Source: Vreelandella glaciei
GTDB lineage: Bacteria; Pseudomonadota; Gammaproteobacteria; Pseudomonadales; Halomonadaceae
Reading direction: 5' to 3'
Assembly: GCF_013415125.1 (NCBI RefSeq)
Contig: NZ_JACCDE010000031.1
Location: 1 to 64,000, forward strand
DNA: 64,000 nucleotides
The stretch's first letter is position 1; every line of letters begins with the position of its first letter. Of the stretch, positions 1 through 7,405 are shown one piece after another. Both the position numbers and the translations under genes were made by a program. The notes beneath the pieces are model-generated. The model saw only the letters and a list, made by a program, of their open reading frames with translations, did not search any database and was not told the DNA's origin.

Positions 1-120
1 ATAAGCTAAACGATAGACCAAGAAAGCGGCTGGGATACCGAACCCCAGCCCAGGTGTTCTTAGGTGAATACTCAGGAGCGCTAGAAACCGCAGGTGCTGC
101 ACTTATTAGTTGAATTCAGG
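1..120 (+). mobile_element. IS30-family insertion sequence, 3' end only
   Basis: The window opens inside an IS30-type element. Positions 3-113 encode the C-terminus of its transposase and the stop codon lies inside the terminal sequence cttattagttgaattcagg (102-120). The same 19 bases occur in reverse complement at the extreme right end of the window (63982-64000), directly against a truncated gene, which marks them as an element end. The rest of the IS, including its other inverted repeat and target duplication, is outside the window. The exact last base (119 or 120) cannot be fixed because both copies happen to be followed by G. Confidence 0.8.
3..113 (+). CDS. IS30-family transposase, C-terminal fragment (cut by window start)
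   Basis: Reading frame 3 gives 36 residues and a TGA stop, containing NDRPRKRLGYRTPAQVF. This is the characteristic IS30 transposase tail (consensus around N-RPRKRLGY-TP-EVF), which follows the last catalytic glutamate of the DDE domain. The upstream catalytic core is outside the window, so activity cannot be judged. Stop codon and inverted repeat overlap, as is common in this family. Family assignment is firm from this motif; the specific element cannot be named. Confidence 0.78.
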   Translation, partial: KLNDRPRKRLGYRTPAQVFLGEYSGALETAGAALIS

Positions 121-142
121 TCCCGCCAAGCAAGGGACCACC

Positions 143-165
143 AAGGGGCGGAAACGCCCCTTTTT
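143..165 (+). terminator. Rho-independent terminator upstream of the phage adsorption gene
   Basis: A GGGGCG/CGCCCC stem with a GAAA loop is followed by TTTTT. Filamentous phages typically have a strong terminator just after the major coat gene and before the gene III equivalent, so this position suggests the coat gene lies immediately left of the IS30 insertion. It would reduce read-through from the IS or coat region into the minor-protein operon. Confidence 0.75.
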
Positions 166-181
166 ATATCGCGAGGGCAAC

Positions 182-787
182 ATGATTAAAAAAGCGGCTT
201 TACTATTAACGGCACCTTTTTTAATGGTGTTTTCTGATTTTGCTTTATCAGATAACTATAATTATTATCATATTGCCAATAGGGCAGGGTCTTTTGCATC
301 AAGTCCTGCTGCCTCTTGTCGTAATTATGTTGAAAGTGATTCTGAATTACATAGTGAAACTTATTATTCTCCTGCTACTTGTTTGTACTATAGGCATGGT
401 ACTTACGGCTATATTACTAACACTATTCGTCATGAAAGTGCTTCTAGTTGTCCTGATAATGTTGTTCATGGTTGTGGTAATGCTAATTATATTGCTTATT
501 TAGAAAATAATCCTCTTGCGTTACCCACTAAAACGAATGAAGAGTGTCAATCTGAAAATGGAGACTCTTACAATACTCAGGACGCTAGTGTATCTAATTA
601 TTTATCATCTGGTGGCTCTGTTAAAACGCATAGCGGTGCTTGTTCTGTTTCTATGGGTGGCGGTGTTTTAACGTGTGCTGGTTCTGGTGATTCTTTAGAT
701 TGTTCTGTGCCTATACAATCTGTTTCAACAGGTGATTATGGAATTTATGGCAATAATATTACGGGGGGGTTTAGCGTCATCGTCTGA
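182..787 (+). CDS. Phage adsorption/minor coat protein (pIII-like), N-terminal part; frame broken at G7 tract
   Basis: The ATG at 182 follows a GAGGG and opens with a secretion signal (MIKKAALLLTAPFLMVFS then DFALS). The mature part is rich in Tyr, Ser, Asn and has many cysteines, as expected for an exported disulfide-bonded adsorption domain. The reading frame ends at 787 just after a run of seven G (763-769). Moving +1 at that run continues directly into the overlapping ORF ending at 1907, which carries the glycine-rich linker and membrane anchor. Together they have the architecture of inovirus gene III / TspB-like proteins. The DNA of this half is strikingly AT-rich (T/A-ending codons) compared with everything downstream, suggesting a separately acquired receptor-binding module. 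Longer start codons upstream (from 110) run through the terminator and are unlikely. Confidence 0.65.
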   Translation: MIKKAALLLTAPFLMVFSDFALSDNYNYYHIANRAGSFASSPAASCRNYVESDSELHSETYYSPATCLYYRHGTYGYITNTIRHESASSCPDNVVHGCGNANYIAYLENNPLALPTKTNEECQSENGDSYNTQDASVSNYLSSGGSVKTHSGACSVSMGGGVLTCAGSGDSLDCSVPIQSVSTGDYGIYGNNITGGFSVIV

Positions 788-1907
788 TGGCTCTTTGCCT
801 GTTGACGATTTTGCCACTCCTAGTTATTTAGAGCCTCTTCCAGGTGCCTGCTCTGACCCGTCTAGTTGCGTCACTATCGGCGACACCTCTTATTTAGTCG
901 ATTGGGAAGCCGCTCCTGATTACTTCTCCTATGTTGATTCGAGCGGTAATGTTCAATCGGGCTCTGGTGGTGGCGATCCTACCGACCCCACCGACCCAGG
1001 CGGCGACAATGGCGGTGGCGATACGGGTGATGGTGACCCCGACGACGGTTCCACCGTGCCAGATTTCGAGTTTGACGAATCCGGCGTTATTGAAGCGATC
1101 GGCTCCGCTGGTCAATCTAATCAAAACGCCATCAACTCGCTCTCCAACGATGTAACCGGCGCGATCAGTAGCCAAACCAATACCCTTACCGACTCCCTCA
1201 CAGATCAAACCACCGATCTTACCACCGCGACGACTAACCAAACGGACGCCCTCACCGATTCGTTAGACGACCAAACGACTGACGTTACTGATGCCATTGG
1301 CGATCAAACAGGCAGTCTCACCAGCAAACTCGGCGACCTTCAAACCGCCATCGTCGATGGCATGAAAAACATTACCGTCCGTGTCTCTGGCGGCGGTGGC
1401 GGTTCTTCCGGTGGCTCTGACGGTGAGGGTGATGGAGAAGGTGAAGGGGACGGCGAGGAAGAAGGCGGTTTGATTGATGCATTAGCCAATTTCTTTGGCG
1501 ATAGCGCTAATGAAGCGGCTGATGGATTTTCAACAGGATTAGAAGAAGCCACCTCAGATGAAGAATTTAATGAATTTGACCAGCGAGCCTATGCAGAAGA
1601 ACTCTACGACACTTACGAAACGGAACAACTGGGCATTCTCGAAGAACGTGTACGTGCCCTTTTAGATACCGTCGATGCCGCACTAGCACCGTACCGTAGC
1701 TTAATTACTCGCCTGATTCCGGATGTACCCACTTCAGCCTGTACCCCTATTGTGTTTGGCAGCGGTGAAAGGTCATTCACCATCGACTGTGAATACTTCA
1801 ACCTTCTTAAAGCCATGCTCGCCTGGCTGCTATACGTTTTTACCGCTTACACCATCGTGAGCACCGTTTTCTCTTACCGCTCTAACGGTCAAGCCCAAGG
1901 ACACTAA
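732..1907 (+). CDS. Phage adsorption/minor coat protein (pIII-like), C-terminal part with linker and membrane anchor
   Basis: This frame overlaps the N-terminal ORF by 56 bp and probably is not translated independently: its only starts (GTG 732, ATG 738 and 747) lack good ribosome binding sites. Features in order: a Gly/Asp/Pro-rich spacer (roughly residues 75-110), a region with repeated DQTT/NQT/DSL units compatible with a helical stalk (about 125-215), a Gly/Ser then Gly/Glu/Asp-rich linker (about 215-245), a helical domain, two cysteines near residues 337 and 352, and a C-terminal hydrophobic segment (about 365-385) followed by basic residues. That is the C-terminal domain plan of filamentous phage pIII, which anchors the protein in the inner membrane before virion release. 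The virulence factor TspB name is used for relatives. Continuous with the upstream ORF if one G is lost from 763-769. Confidence 0.65.
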   Translation: MIMEFMAIILRGGLASSSDGSLPVDDFATPSYLEPLPGACSDPSSCVTIGDTSYLVDWEAAPDYFSYVDSSGNVQSGSGGGDPTDPTDPGGDNGGGDTGDGDPDDGSTVPDFEFDESGVIEAIGSAGQSNQNAINSLSNDVTGAISSQTNTLTDSLTDQTTDLTTATTNQTDALTDSLDDQTTDVTDAIGDQTGSLTSKLGDLQTAIVDGMKNITVRVSGGGGGSSGGSDGEGDGEGEGDGEEEGGLIDALANFFGDSANEAADGFSTGLEEATSDEEFNEFDQRAYAEELYDTYETEQLGILEERVRALLDTVDAALAPYRSLITRLIPDVPTSACTPIVFGSGERSFTIDCEYFNLLKAMLAWLLYVFTAYTIVSTVFSYRSNGQAQGH

Positions 1908-1909
1908 CT

Positions 1910-2302
1910 ATGGCGTTCCCTATCTTCACCACCGTTGCCCGCGTTATAGGTCTTGCTGGAAAAGCAGTAGGTAAAGCGATCGGCATTGTGTCACTAAAAA
2001 GATTTTGGCGGCTTAGTCGCATGGTCTTTTTTGTCGAACTCTTTGTTTACTTCCGACGCTTAATATTTCAAATAACGTGGCTATCCGTAAAAATTGCCAT
2101 TTTTCTATATTTGTTTGAGCAGATTATTCAAGCCGTTGAACTGCTTTTTACTACCTTTGCCGCGCCTCTCCCAACGGAACTATCAAACGGTATCGCTCGG
2201 GTCTTACCTAACAACTTTACGGCCTGCATAACTGCCATTTTAAGCACCAAATTCTTCTTCTTTGTGCTCTCGGTAAAAGACCGAGTGCTTTCATCGGTGT
2301 GA
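1910..2302 (+). CDS. Phage minor coat protein pVI-like membrane protein
   Basis: A 130-residue, highly hydrophobic protein with a basic N-terminus (VGKAIGIVSLKRFWRLSR) and about three membrane segments (around residues 37-57, 62-82 and 105-122). It starts 2 bp after the stop of the adsorption gene and ends 8 bp before zot, so it is translated with them. Size, hydrophobicity and position between gene III and gene I equivalents match pVI (the end-cap partner of pIII) and the DUF2523-type proteins of other inoviruses. No sequence motif is diagnostic, so the call rests mainly on context. Confidence 0.65.
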   Translation: MAFPIFTTVARVIGLAGKAVGKAIGIVSLKRFWRLSRMVFFVELFVYFRRLIFQITWLSVKIAIFLYLFEQIIQAVELLFTTFAAPLPTELSNGIARVLPNNFTACITAILSTKFFFFVLSVKDRVLSSV

Positions 2303-2310
2303 GGTAAGGT

Positions 2311-3372
2311 ATGGCCGTTTACGTCGTCACCGGCAAACTAGGCGCCGGTAAAACCCTCGTCGCCGTGGGCAAGATCAAGGACAAGCTCAATCGCGGCTGC
2401 AAGGTCGCCACTAACCTTGATTTAAAACTGGATAAGCTGATTGGCGAAAAAGCCAAACAGACCCGCTGCTACCGCATCCCTGATAAACCCGTCCTGGCTG
2501 ACCTGGAGTCCATCGGCACCGGTACCGACGATTACGACGAACATAAAAACGGCCTATTAGTGCTCGACGAATGCGGCACCTGGTTCAACGCCCGCTCCTG
2601 GAACGACAAAAGCCGCCAAGACGTTATCAATTGGTTTCTCCATGCCCGAAAACTCGGCTGGGATATCATTTTCTTGATTCAAGACCTGTCGATCATGGAC
2701 AAGCAAGCCCGCGTCGCCCTCGCGGAACACGTCGTTTACTGCCGTCGCCTGGACCGCATCTCGATCCCCATTATCGGCTCGCTCTGGTCCATGTTCGCCG
2801 GTGGCAAGATGCCCATGCCAAAAGTCCACCTAGGCATCGTCAAATACGGCGACTCCCCCACCTCCATCGTCGTCGAACGCTGGACCTACACCGGCCGCGC
2901 GCTCTACCCCGCGTACGACACCAAACAAGCCTTCTCTGACCACTACGCCCACGGCACTTACTCCGTGCTACCGCCCTGGCTCACCCACGGCAGGCTCAGG
3001 GTACCGCGTGACGCGAGGTTCTACATGAAAATGACCCGTATCTACTGGAAACGCTTTAACCGCCCGTTTCTCTCCCTGGCCTCGTTTGCGCTGGGCTGCT
3101 TTATCACCCTGTCGGTACTCGTCGCCGACCGCGTCAACGCACGATCACCAGACGACACCCCCGCTGCACCGCTAGCACTGCCCGACCTCAGCACCACCCG
3201 TATCGCCAGCTTTACCCAGTTTGGCGACCACACCACCTACCGTCTCATTGATAGCGACCGCCAGACCCTCACCACCGACGACCTCGCCCGCCAAGGCTTC
3301 GGCATCGTCCCCGTGAGCGCCTGTCTCGTCCGCGTAGAAAATGGAGTCACCCATGCTGAAATTCGCTGCTAA
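2311..3372 (+). CDS. zot: Zot-domain protein (pI), inovirus assembly ATPase
   Basis: The 353-residue protein has a Walker A motif GKLGAGKT (residues 8-15), a Walker B LLVLDE (about 82-87) and a single transmembrane segment near residues 253-273, followed by a periplasmic tail. This is the Zot/pI family: an inner-membrane ATPase that drives virion extrusion with the secretin. The ATG at 2311 is preceded by AGGTAAGGT. The 3' end overlaps the secretin start, consistent with a pI-pIV partnership. All key motifs look intact. Confidence 0.92.
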   Translation: MAVYVVTGKLGAGKTLVAVGKIKDKLNRGCKVATNLDLKLDKLIGEKAKQTRCYRIPDKPVLADLESIGTGTDDYDEHKNGLLVLDECGTWFNARSWNDKSRQDVINWFLHARKLGWDIIFLIQDLSIMDKQARVALAEHVVYCRRLDRISIPIIGSLWSMFAGGKMPMPKVHLGIVKYGDSPTSIVVERWTYTGRALYPAYDTKQAFSDHYAHGTYSVLPPWLTHGRLRVPRDARFYMKMTRIYWKRFNRPFLSLASFALGCFITLSVLVADRVNARSPDDTPAAPLALPDLSTTRIASFTQFGDHTTYRLIDSDRQTLTTDDLARQGFGIVPVSACLVRVENGVTHAEIRC

Positions 3373-4780
3373 AACCGCCGTATCGTTCGCCCTGGCCACC
3401 TGCATCGCCACCGGCGCCCAAGCCAGCCCTATTCATATGCAAGACACCGACATTCGTGAGTTTGTGCGCTGGTACGTGGATCAAACCGCCACCCCGCTGG
3501 CCATTCACCCCACCGCGACCGGCACACTCACGGTTTACGCCCCCGATGTACCCGATCACCAGTTGGAAGAATTCTTTCAAGGCGTGTTGAGCTCCCACGG
3601 CTACACCATCCTCCCAGGCAACCCCCCGACCGTTGCCCCGGCCAGCCAATCAGCCACCCAATCACCCAGCCAACCAACACCAGGTGTTTTGTCTGCACCA
3701 GGCGCACACGATCCCGCCGCCGCGATCGCCAACGCCCCCAAGCTGACACCACCCCCAGCACCCCAGGCCACTCACCTGTTCTCCTTCGATAACGTGCGCG
3801 CAGATGACATTGCCCCATTGGTCACTAGCTTCCTGACCCAGAACGCCCAGGAAGGCAACACCTTGCCCCGTGTCCAGGTACTCCATGCCTCTAACGCCAT
3901 CTTGGCCAAGGGCCCCGAAAAGCAGCTTGAACAGCTTCAACAGTTCATTCCCCAAGTAGACGTCGCTCACCCCCAATTACTCATTCAAGCGGTCATCTTT
4001 GAAACCACGGACGGCGATACCTTCGATCTCGGCGTCTCACTGGGTCGGGCCACGGGTAGCGGTGTCGCGGGTGGCTTCAACACCGCCAATCTAGGCACCT
4101 CGCTCGCCTCCTCCGGTGGCACCTTCGGGATCTTCGACGGGAACATACTCGCGTTTGCGATCAATGCCTTACAGCGCGACTCAAGCTCTAACGTGTTATC
4201 CACACCGCAAATTCTTACCCTCTCGGGCAAGCGTGGCACCATCTCCATCGGTCAGAATGTCCCGTTCGTCACGGGCCGCGTCACCGGCGAATCAGCGGAC
4301 GTTAACAGCCCCTTTCAGACCATCGAACGCCGCGATGTGGGCATCCGTTTAAACGTCCTACCGGTGGTCACCGCTTCCGGCCTCGTGATCATGGATATCA
4401 CTACATCGGCTGACTCTCTTACGGATTCTGTGCTAGCCTCAGATATCATTACGAATCAACGGCAGATCAACACCACCGTTCAGATACGTTCCGGCCAAAC
4501 ACTGCTTCTAGGTGGCCTCTCTTCCCAGAATGACCAACAACAGGTCATGGGAGTGCCAGGCTTACAAAGCGTCCCCCTCGCCGGTCGTCTATTCCAGAAC
4601 GAATCCAACTCCCGCCAACGTACAAACCTCCATGTGCTGTTACAGGCCACGGTGCTCCCTCGCTATGACGCAAAACAGCCCGTTGCACGCCCAAACGCCG
4701 CGAATACCGTAGCAGGGCTGACAACCACAAGCTGGCGTCACGAGGTCGAGACCATCCCTGTAACACGTCTCGCAGAGTAA
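3353..4780 (+). CDS. Phage-encoded outer-membrane secretin (pIV/GspD/PilQ-like)
   Basis: About 475 residues. The start at 3353 (MLKFAAKTAVSFALA) is preferred over ATG 3341 because GGAG lies 6-9 bases upstream and it gives a clean signal peptide ending at AQA-SP. An N-terminal domain (about 28-90), a Pro/Gln/Ala-rich linker (about 90-140) and an N1-like domain precede the secretin core (about 200-445) containing VPFVTGR and the C-terminal block LLLGGLSSQNDQQ...GVPGLQSVPLAGRLF. Secretins form the outer-membrane export channel. Many Pf- and CTX-type inoviruses borrow the host secretin, so an encoded pIV suggests self-sufficient export. It overlaps zot by 20 bp. Confidence 0.9.
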   Translation: MLKFAAKTAVSFALATCIATGAQASPIHMQDTDIREFVRWYVDQTATPLAIHPTATGTLTVYAPDVPDHQLEEFFQGVLSSHGYTILPGNPPTVAPASQSATQSPSQPTPGVLSAPGAHDPAAAIANAPKLTPPPAPQATHLFSFDNVRADDIAPLVTSFLTQNAQEGNTLPRVQVLHASNAILAKGPEKQLEQLQQFIPQVDVAHPQLLIQAVIFETTDGDTFDLGVSLGRATGSGVAGGFNTANLGTSLASSGGTFGIFDGNILAFAINALQRDSSSNVLSTPQILTLSGKRGTISIGQNVPFVTGRVTGESADVNSPFQTIERRDVGIRLNVLPVVTASGLVIMDITTSADSLTDSVLASDIITNQRQINTTVQIRSGQTLLLGGLSSQNDQQQVMGVPGLQSVPLAGRLFQNESNSRQRTNLHVLLQATVLPRYDAKQPVARPNAANTVAGLTTTSWRHEVETIPVTRLAE

Positions 4781-4849
4781 ATAGCCCAAATGAGCTACTG
4801 GCTCACTACAGCACATTGAAGCATTTTCAAAAATAGAGGATTTCAGGCT

Positions 4850-6145
4850 ATGGAACGTTGGGAACGGTACTCTATCGCGTCGCTCCAGCGCGGCGAACAA
4901 GACCAGTTTGGAAAGCTGCTTATCAGCTCGCTAGGACAGCGAGAAATGCACAATCTCCGCATATTGAACGCGGGCGTGGATACAGTACGCCAGCTCTACC
5001 AAGGCAAACCACAGCTTCCCCAATTCGATAAGATCATCAACGTCTACAACGAAGGCAAAGGGGCCACCATGCGCCTCTTTGATCAAGAGTGGTCGGTAGG
5101 TGCCGGCGCAGCCGGTTCAGGCTTCCGCTACCGCCTCCAAAACAATGAACTAGGTGCTATCGTCTTCTTCCAGGCACGGCACGTAAAGACCGAGAATACC
5201 GGTAGCCATCTGAAAATCGAGCTAAGCCCACACTTCATCCAAGAGCGCTCCCCTCAGCAGTGCCAAAAGTTCATGGATATGATCGCCGCCTCCATGCTGA
5301 CTCAAGGAGAGCCCGTAGGCGCAGCCATCCACCTCGCCCTGGATGTACAAGGCTGGGAGCCGCCTAAAAACTTCATGGAACGCTTCGTGACCCGCTCCAA
5401 GAAGATCATGCGGATCGACGGCATCGACACCCTGGAATTTGACCACGGCAACATTGCCACCACCTATGGCCGCGGTGAAACCTACATGTTTGGCACGGCA
5501 GGCGCCCTGCAATGCTGTATCTACAACAAGACCCTGGAAGCCAAGCACCGCGACAAAATGCACTTCTGGGAAGGCCTCTGGCAAAACGCCGTCGATGACG
5601 ACCTAAACGGCACCTACAACCCCGAAGAAACCGTCTGGCGTATCGAATTACGTTTTCACCAGTCCGTACTCCGAGAATACGCCCAAGGCATCCCCTGCAA
5701 CATCGACACCGGTGAAGTGCTCGATCACAACCACGGCTTCAGCCGCTTCGTCGACGTGGTACCGCACCTCACCGGCCTCTGGCGTACCGCCATGCAATCC
5801 TATCGCCTGGACGCCCGCCGCAACCTGATCGACCCCGCATGGCAAGTCATGCAGGATGACGCCCGTTTCTACTGCCACGAACCCGGCTTCATGTACAAGC
5901 GAGCGCGGAAAGCGCCTGGGCTCGGCAACGAAAAGAACGTCACCCTGGCGTTTGGCAACCTGATTAGCATCTACGCCCGCCAGGGCATCCGCACCGACCA
6001 AGCGATTACCTATCTCAAGCGCTCCGGCATGTGGGAAGACCTAGAACAGTACTACCGGCGACGAAGCGTCAACACCAGCCAGTTCCGGCAGATCGTCGAA
6101 CAGAAGCTGATAGAGCGACGATTAGTAGGCAAAGCCGCGTCATGA
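4850..6145 (+). CDS. Phage replication initiation protein (Rep_trans/RstA-like)
   Basis: A 431-residue protein. The segments AAIHLALDVQGW (about 164-175), IYNKTLEAK (about 224-232) and VWRIELRFHQ (about 263-272) match the spacing of the replication initiation factor family (Rep_trans type), which nicks phage double-stranded DNA to start rolling-circle replication. The gene follows the secretin and precedes the integrase, as rep does in Pf-type prophages. AGAGGA lies about 9 bases before the ATG at 4850. The stop overlaps the integrase start (ATGA at 6142-6145). A small inverted repeat (TGAGC/GCTCA) lies in the 69-bp leader, but I cannot identify the nick site. I am not certain which tyrosine is the nucleophile. 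Confidence 0.8.
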   Translation: MERWERYSIASLQRGEQDQFGKLLISSLGQREMHNLRILNAGVDTVRQLYQGKPQLPQFDKIINVYNEGKGATMRLFDQEWSVGAGAAGSGFRYRLQNNELGAIVFFQARHVKTENTGSHLKIELSPHFIQERSPQQCQKFMDMIAASMLTQGEPVGAAIHLALDVQGWEPPKNFMERFVTRSKKIMRIDGIDTLEFDHGNIATTYGRGETYMFGTAGALQCCIYNKTLEAKHRDKMHFWEGLWQNAVDDDLNGTYNPEETVWRIELRFHQSVLREYAQGIPCNIDTGEVLDHNHGFSRFVDVVPHLTGLWRTAMQSYRLDARRNLIDPAWQVMQDDARFYCHEPGFMYKRARKAPGLGNEKNVTLAFGNLISIYARQGIRTDQAITYLKRSGMWEDLEQYYRRRSVNTSQFRQIVEQKLIERRLVGKAAS

Positions 6146-7131
6146 GCATTAAGAAAGTCAAAACCGGCTGGAAAGTGGACATCATGCCTGAAGGCCGATA
6201 TGGAAAGCGTGTCCGTAAAATACTGCCTACCCAGGCAGCAGCGAAACGCTTTGAAGGCAAGGTATTAGCCAAGGCTGCCACTGGCGAAAGTTACGTCAGC
6301 CCAAAAAGGGATCGTCGCACCCTAAAAGACTTGATCAAGCTCTGGTATGACTACCATGGCCGCTCTCTCAAAGACGGTAAACGACGCAACTCACAGCTTA
6401 ATAATTTAGCCGATATCATGGGCAATCCAACGGCCGCCACGATCACCCCCGTGGACGCTTCAGAACTGCGTCAGAAACGCCTGGAAGCGGGTATCACACC
6501 CAACACGGCCAACCATGACCATGCCCACTTAAGAGCGGTATTTAACCAGCTCATACGGCTTGGAGAATGGAATAAGCCTAACCCCTTCGCCAAAATGCAG
6601 CCGTTGCGCCTGGACGAAAAAGAGCTCGCCTACCTGACCGATGAAGAGTTACGTCAACTTTTTAACGTACTCGAACACGCCAACAACCCAGACGTTGAAT
6701 TAATCACACGCCTTTGTCTCGCCACGGGAGCCCGCTGGAGCGAAGCCCAGACCCTAAGAGCGGAAATGCTAAGAAATAGCCGTGTCACCTTCACCGGCAC
6801 TAAAAACGGCCGCAACCGCACCATACCGCTCAGTGAAGAGCTTTATAAGTCGCTCACCCAACACGGGGCAAGGATCGGTAGAGTCTTCCGCACCGACGCT
6901 TATAAAGCGTTCTCCGCGGCGATCATTGAAGCCGGCATAAGACTCCCCAGGGGGCAGAGAACCCACGTTCTCCGTCACACGTTTGCGAGTCACTTCATGA
7001 TGAATGGTGGTGATGTGCTAACCCTGCAGAAAATTCTCGGACACAGAACCATTGCAATGACGATGCGTTATGCACACCTGTCACCCGACCATTTAGCCGA
7101 TGCCATCAAATACGCGCCAAAGCTCTGTTGA
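6142..7131 (+). CDS. Tyrosine recombinase/phage integrase
   Basis: The 329-residue protein starts at ATG 6142, overlapping the rep stop by 4 bp. The N-terminal part is a basic arm-type/core-binding region. The catalytic domain has all key residues: Arg in LATGARWSEA (about 200-205), Lys in GTKNGRNRTIPL, HVLRHTFASH (His/Arg), LGH and the nucleophile Tyr in MRYAHLS near residue 310. It should catalyse integration and excision at tRNA-Leu, whose 3' end lies 73 bp downstream. Codon use is in line with the GC-rich phage genes. Intact by inspection. Confidence 0.93.
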   Translation: MSIKKVKTGWKVDIMPEGRYGKRVRKILPTQAAAKRFEGKVLAKAATGESYVSPKRDRRTLKDLIKLWYDYHGRSLKDGKRRNSQLNNLADIMGNPTAATITPVDASELRQKRLEAGITPNTANHDHAHLRAVFNQLIRLGEWNKPNPFAKMQPLRLDEKELAYLTDEELRQLFNVLEHANNPDVELITRLCLATGARWSEAQTLRAEMLRNSRVTFTGTKNGRNRTIPLSEELYKSLTQHGARIGRVFRTDAYKAFSAAIIEAGIRLPRGQRTHVLRHTFASHFMMNGGDVLTLQKILGHRTIAMTMRYAHLSPDHLADAIKYAPKLC

Positions 7132-7148
7132 CACTTTGTTGACACTTT
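7127..7148. repeat. Two perfect tandem copies of GTTGACACTTT at the integrase 3' end
   Basis: GTTGACACTTT occurs at 7127-7137 and again at 7138-7148, the first copy containing the integrase stop codon. Position between integrase and attachment tRNA makes arm-type integrase or excisionase binding a reasonable guess, but there is no direct evidence. Confidence 0.7.
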
Positions 7149-7164
7149 CGGAATAGCGCCCAAT

Positions 7165-7193
7165 AAAAAAGGCCTAGCGATGAACGCTAAGCC
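7165..7193 (-). terminator. Rho-independent terminator for tRNA-Leu
   Basis: On the minus strand a 9-bp stem (GGCTTAGCG with CGCTAGGCC, loop TTCAT) is followed by TTTTTT. It lies 12 bp beyond the tRNA CCA end. Depending on where the phage crossover occurred, it may be native or supplied by the prophage. Confidence 0.8.
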
Positions 7194-7204
7194 CTTGATA
7201 TCTT

Positions 7205-7291
7205 TGGTGCCGGTAGCCAGACTCGAACTGGCACACCCGTAAAGGCGGCGGATTTTGAATCCGCTGCGTCTACCAATTCCGCCATACCGGC
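7205..7291 (-). tRNA. tRNA-Leu (anticodon CAA)
   Basis: Minus-strand sequence begins GCCGGTATGGCGGAATTGG and ends GGCACCA, with a complete cloverleaf of 87 nt. The anticodon stem GCGGA/TCCGC encloses the loop TTCAAAA, giving anticodon CAA (reads UUG). The long variable arm (around CGCCTTTACGGGTG) is typical of class II leucine tRNAs. The CCA end is encoded. Its 3' end faces the inovirus integrase and is the presumed attachment site. Confidence 0.96.
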
Positions 7292-7302
7292 AATGCGTGC
7301 GT

Positions 7303-7330
7303 AGTATACGTAAATTTCGAGGTAGGTCAA
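7303..7330 (-). promoter_or_regulatory. Promoter of tRNA-Leu
   Basis: On the minus strand TTGACC and TATACT are separated by 16 bases, and the -10 ends 12 bases before the mature tRNA 5' end. Both hexamers match the sigma-70 consensus in five of six positions. Confidence 0.7.
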
Positions 7331-7405
7331 TCACATTGACTGACTTTATGCAGCCAAAGCGCTATCCTATGCCGCCTGTTTGATCAACGTTAAGAGTTAT
7401 ACGCC

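Larger units (their letters stand above)
121..7204 (+). mobile_element. Inovirus (filamentous phage) prophage, right portion, next to tRNA-Leu
   Basis: Gene order is adsorption protein, pVI-like protein, Zot/pI, secretin/pIV, replication initiator, tyrosine integrase, all on the plus strand. Apart from the extra secretin this is the order of Pf-type prophages of Pseudomonas (coaA, pVI, pI, rep, int). The integrase ends 73 bp from the 3' end of tRNA-Leu(CAA), a classical integration target. Genes expected to the left (excisionase/repressor, ssDNA-binding pV, major coat pVIII) are absent; an IS30 element sits where they should start. Right boundary is inferred; the matching att repeat must lie left of the window, so neither boundary is proven. 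Confidence 0.85.

Noticed and set aside
110..181. Upstream TTG start for the phage adsorption protein
   Set aside because: It would place the IS30 end and a terminator hairpin inside the coding sequence and put a non-hydrophobic stretch before the signal peptide; ATG 182 fits better.
894..1552. Long minus-strand open frames (115 and 70 residues) under the phage adsorption gene
   Set aside because: They are shadows of the repetitive Gly/Asp/Thr-rich coding sequence, with biased composition and no ribosome binding sites.
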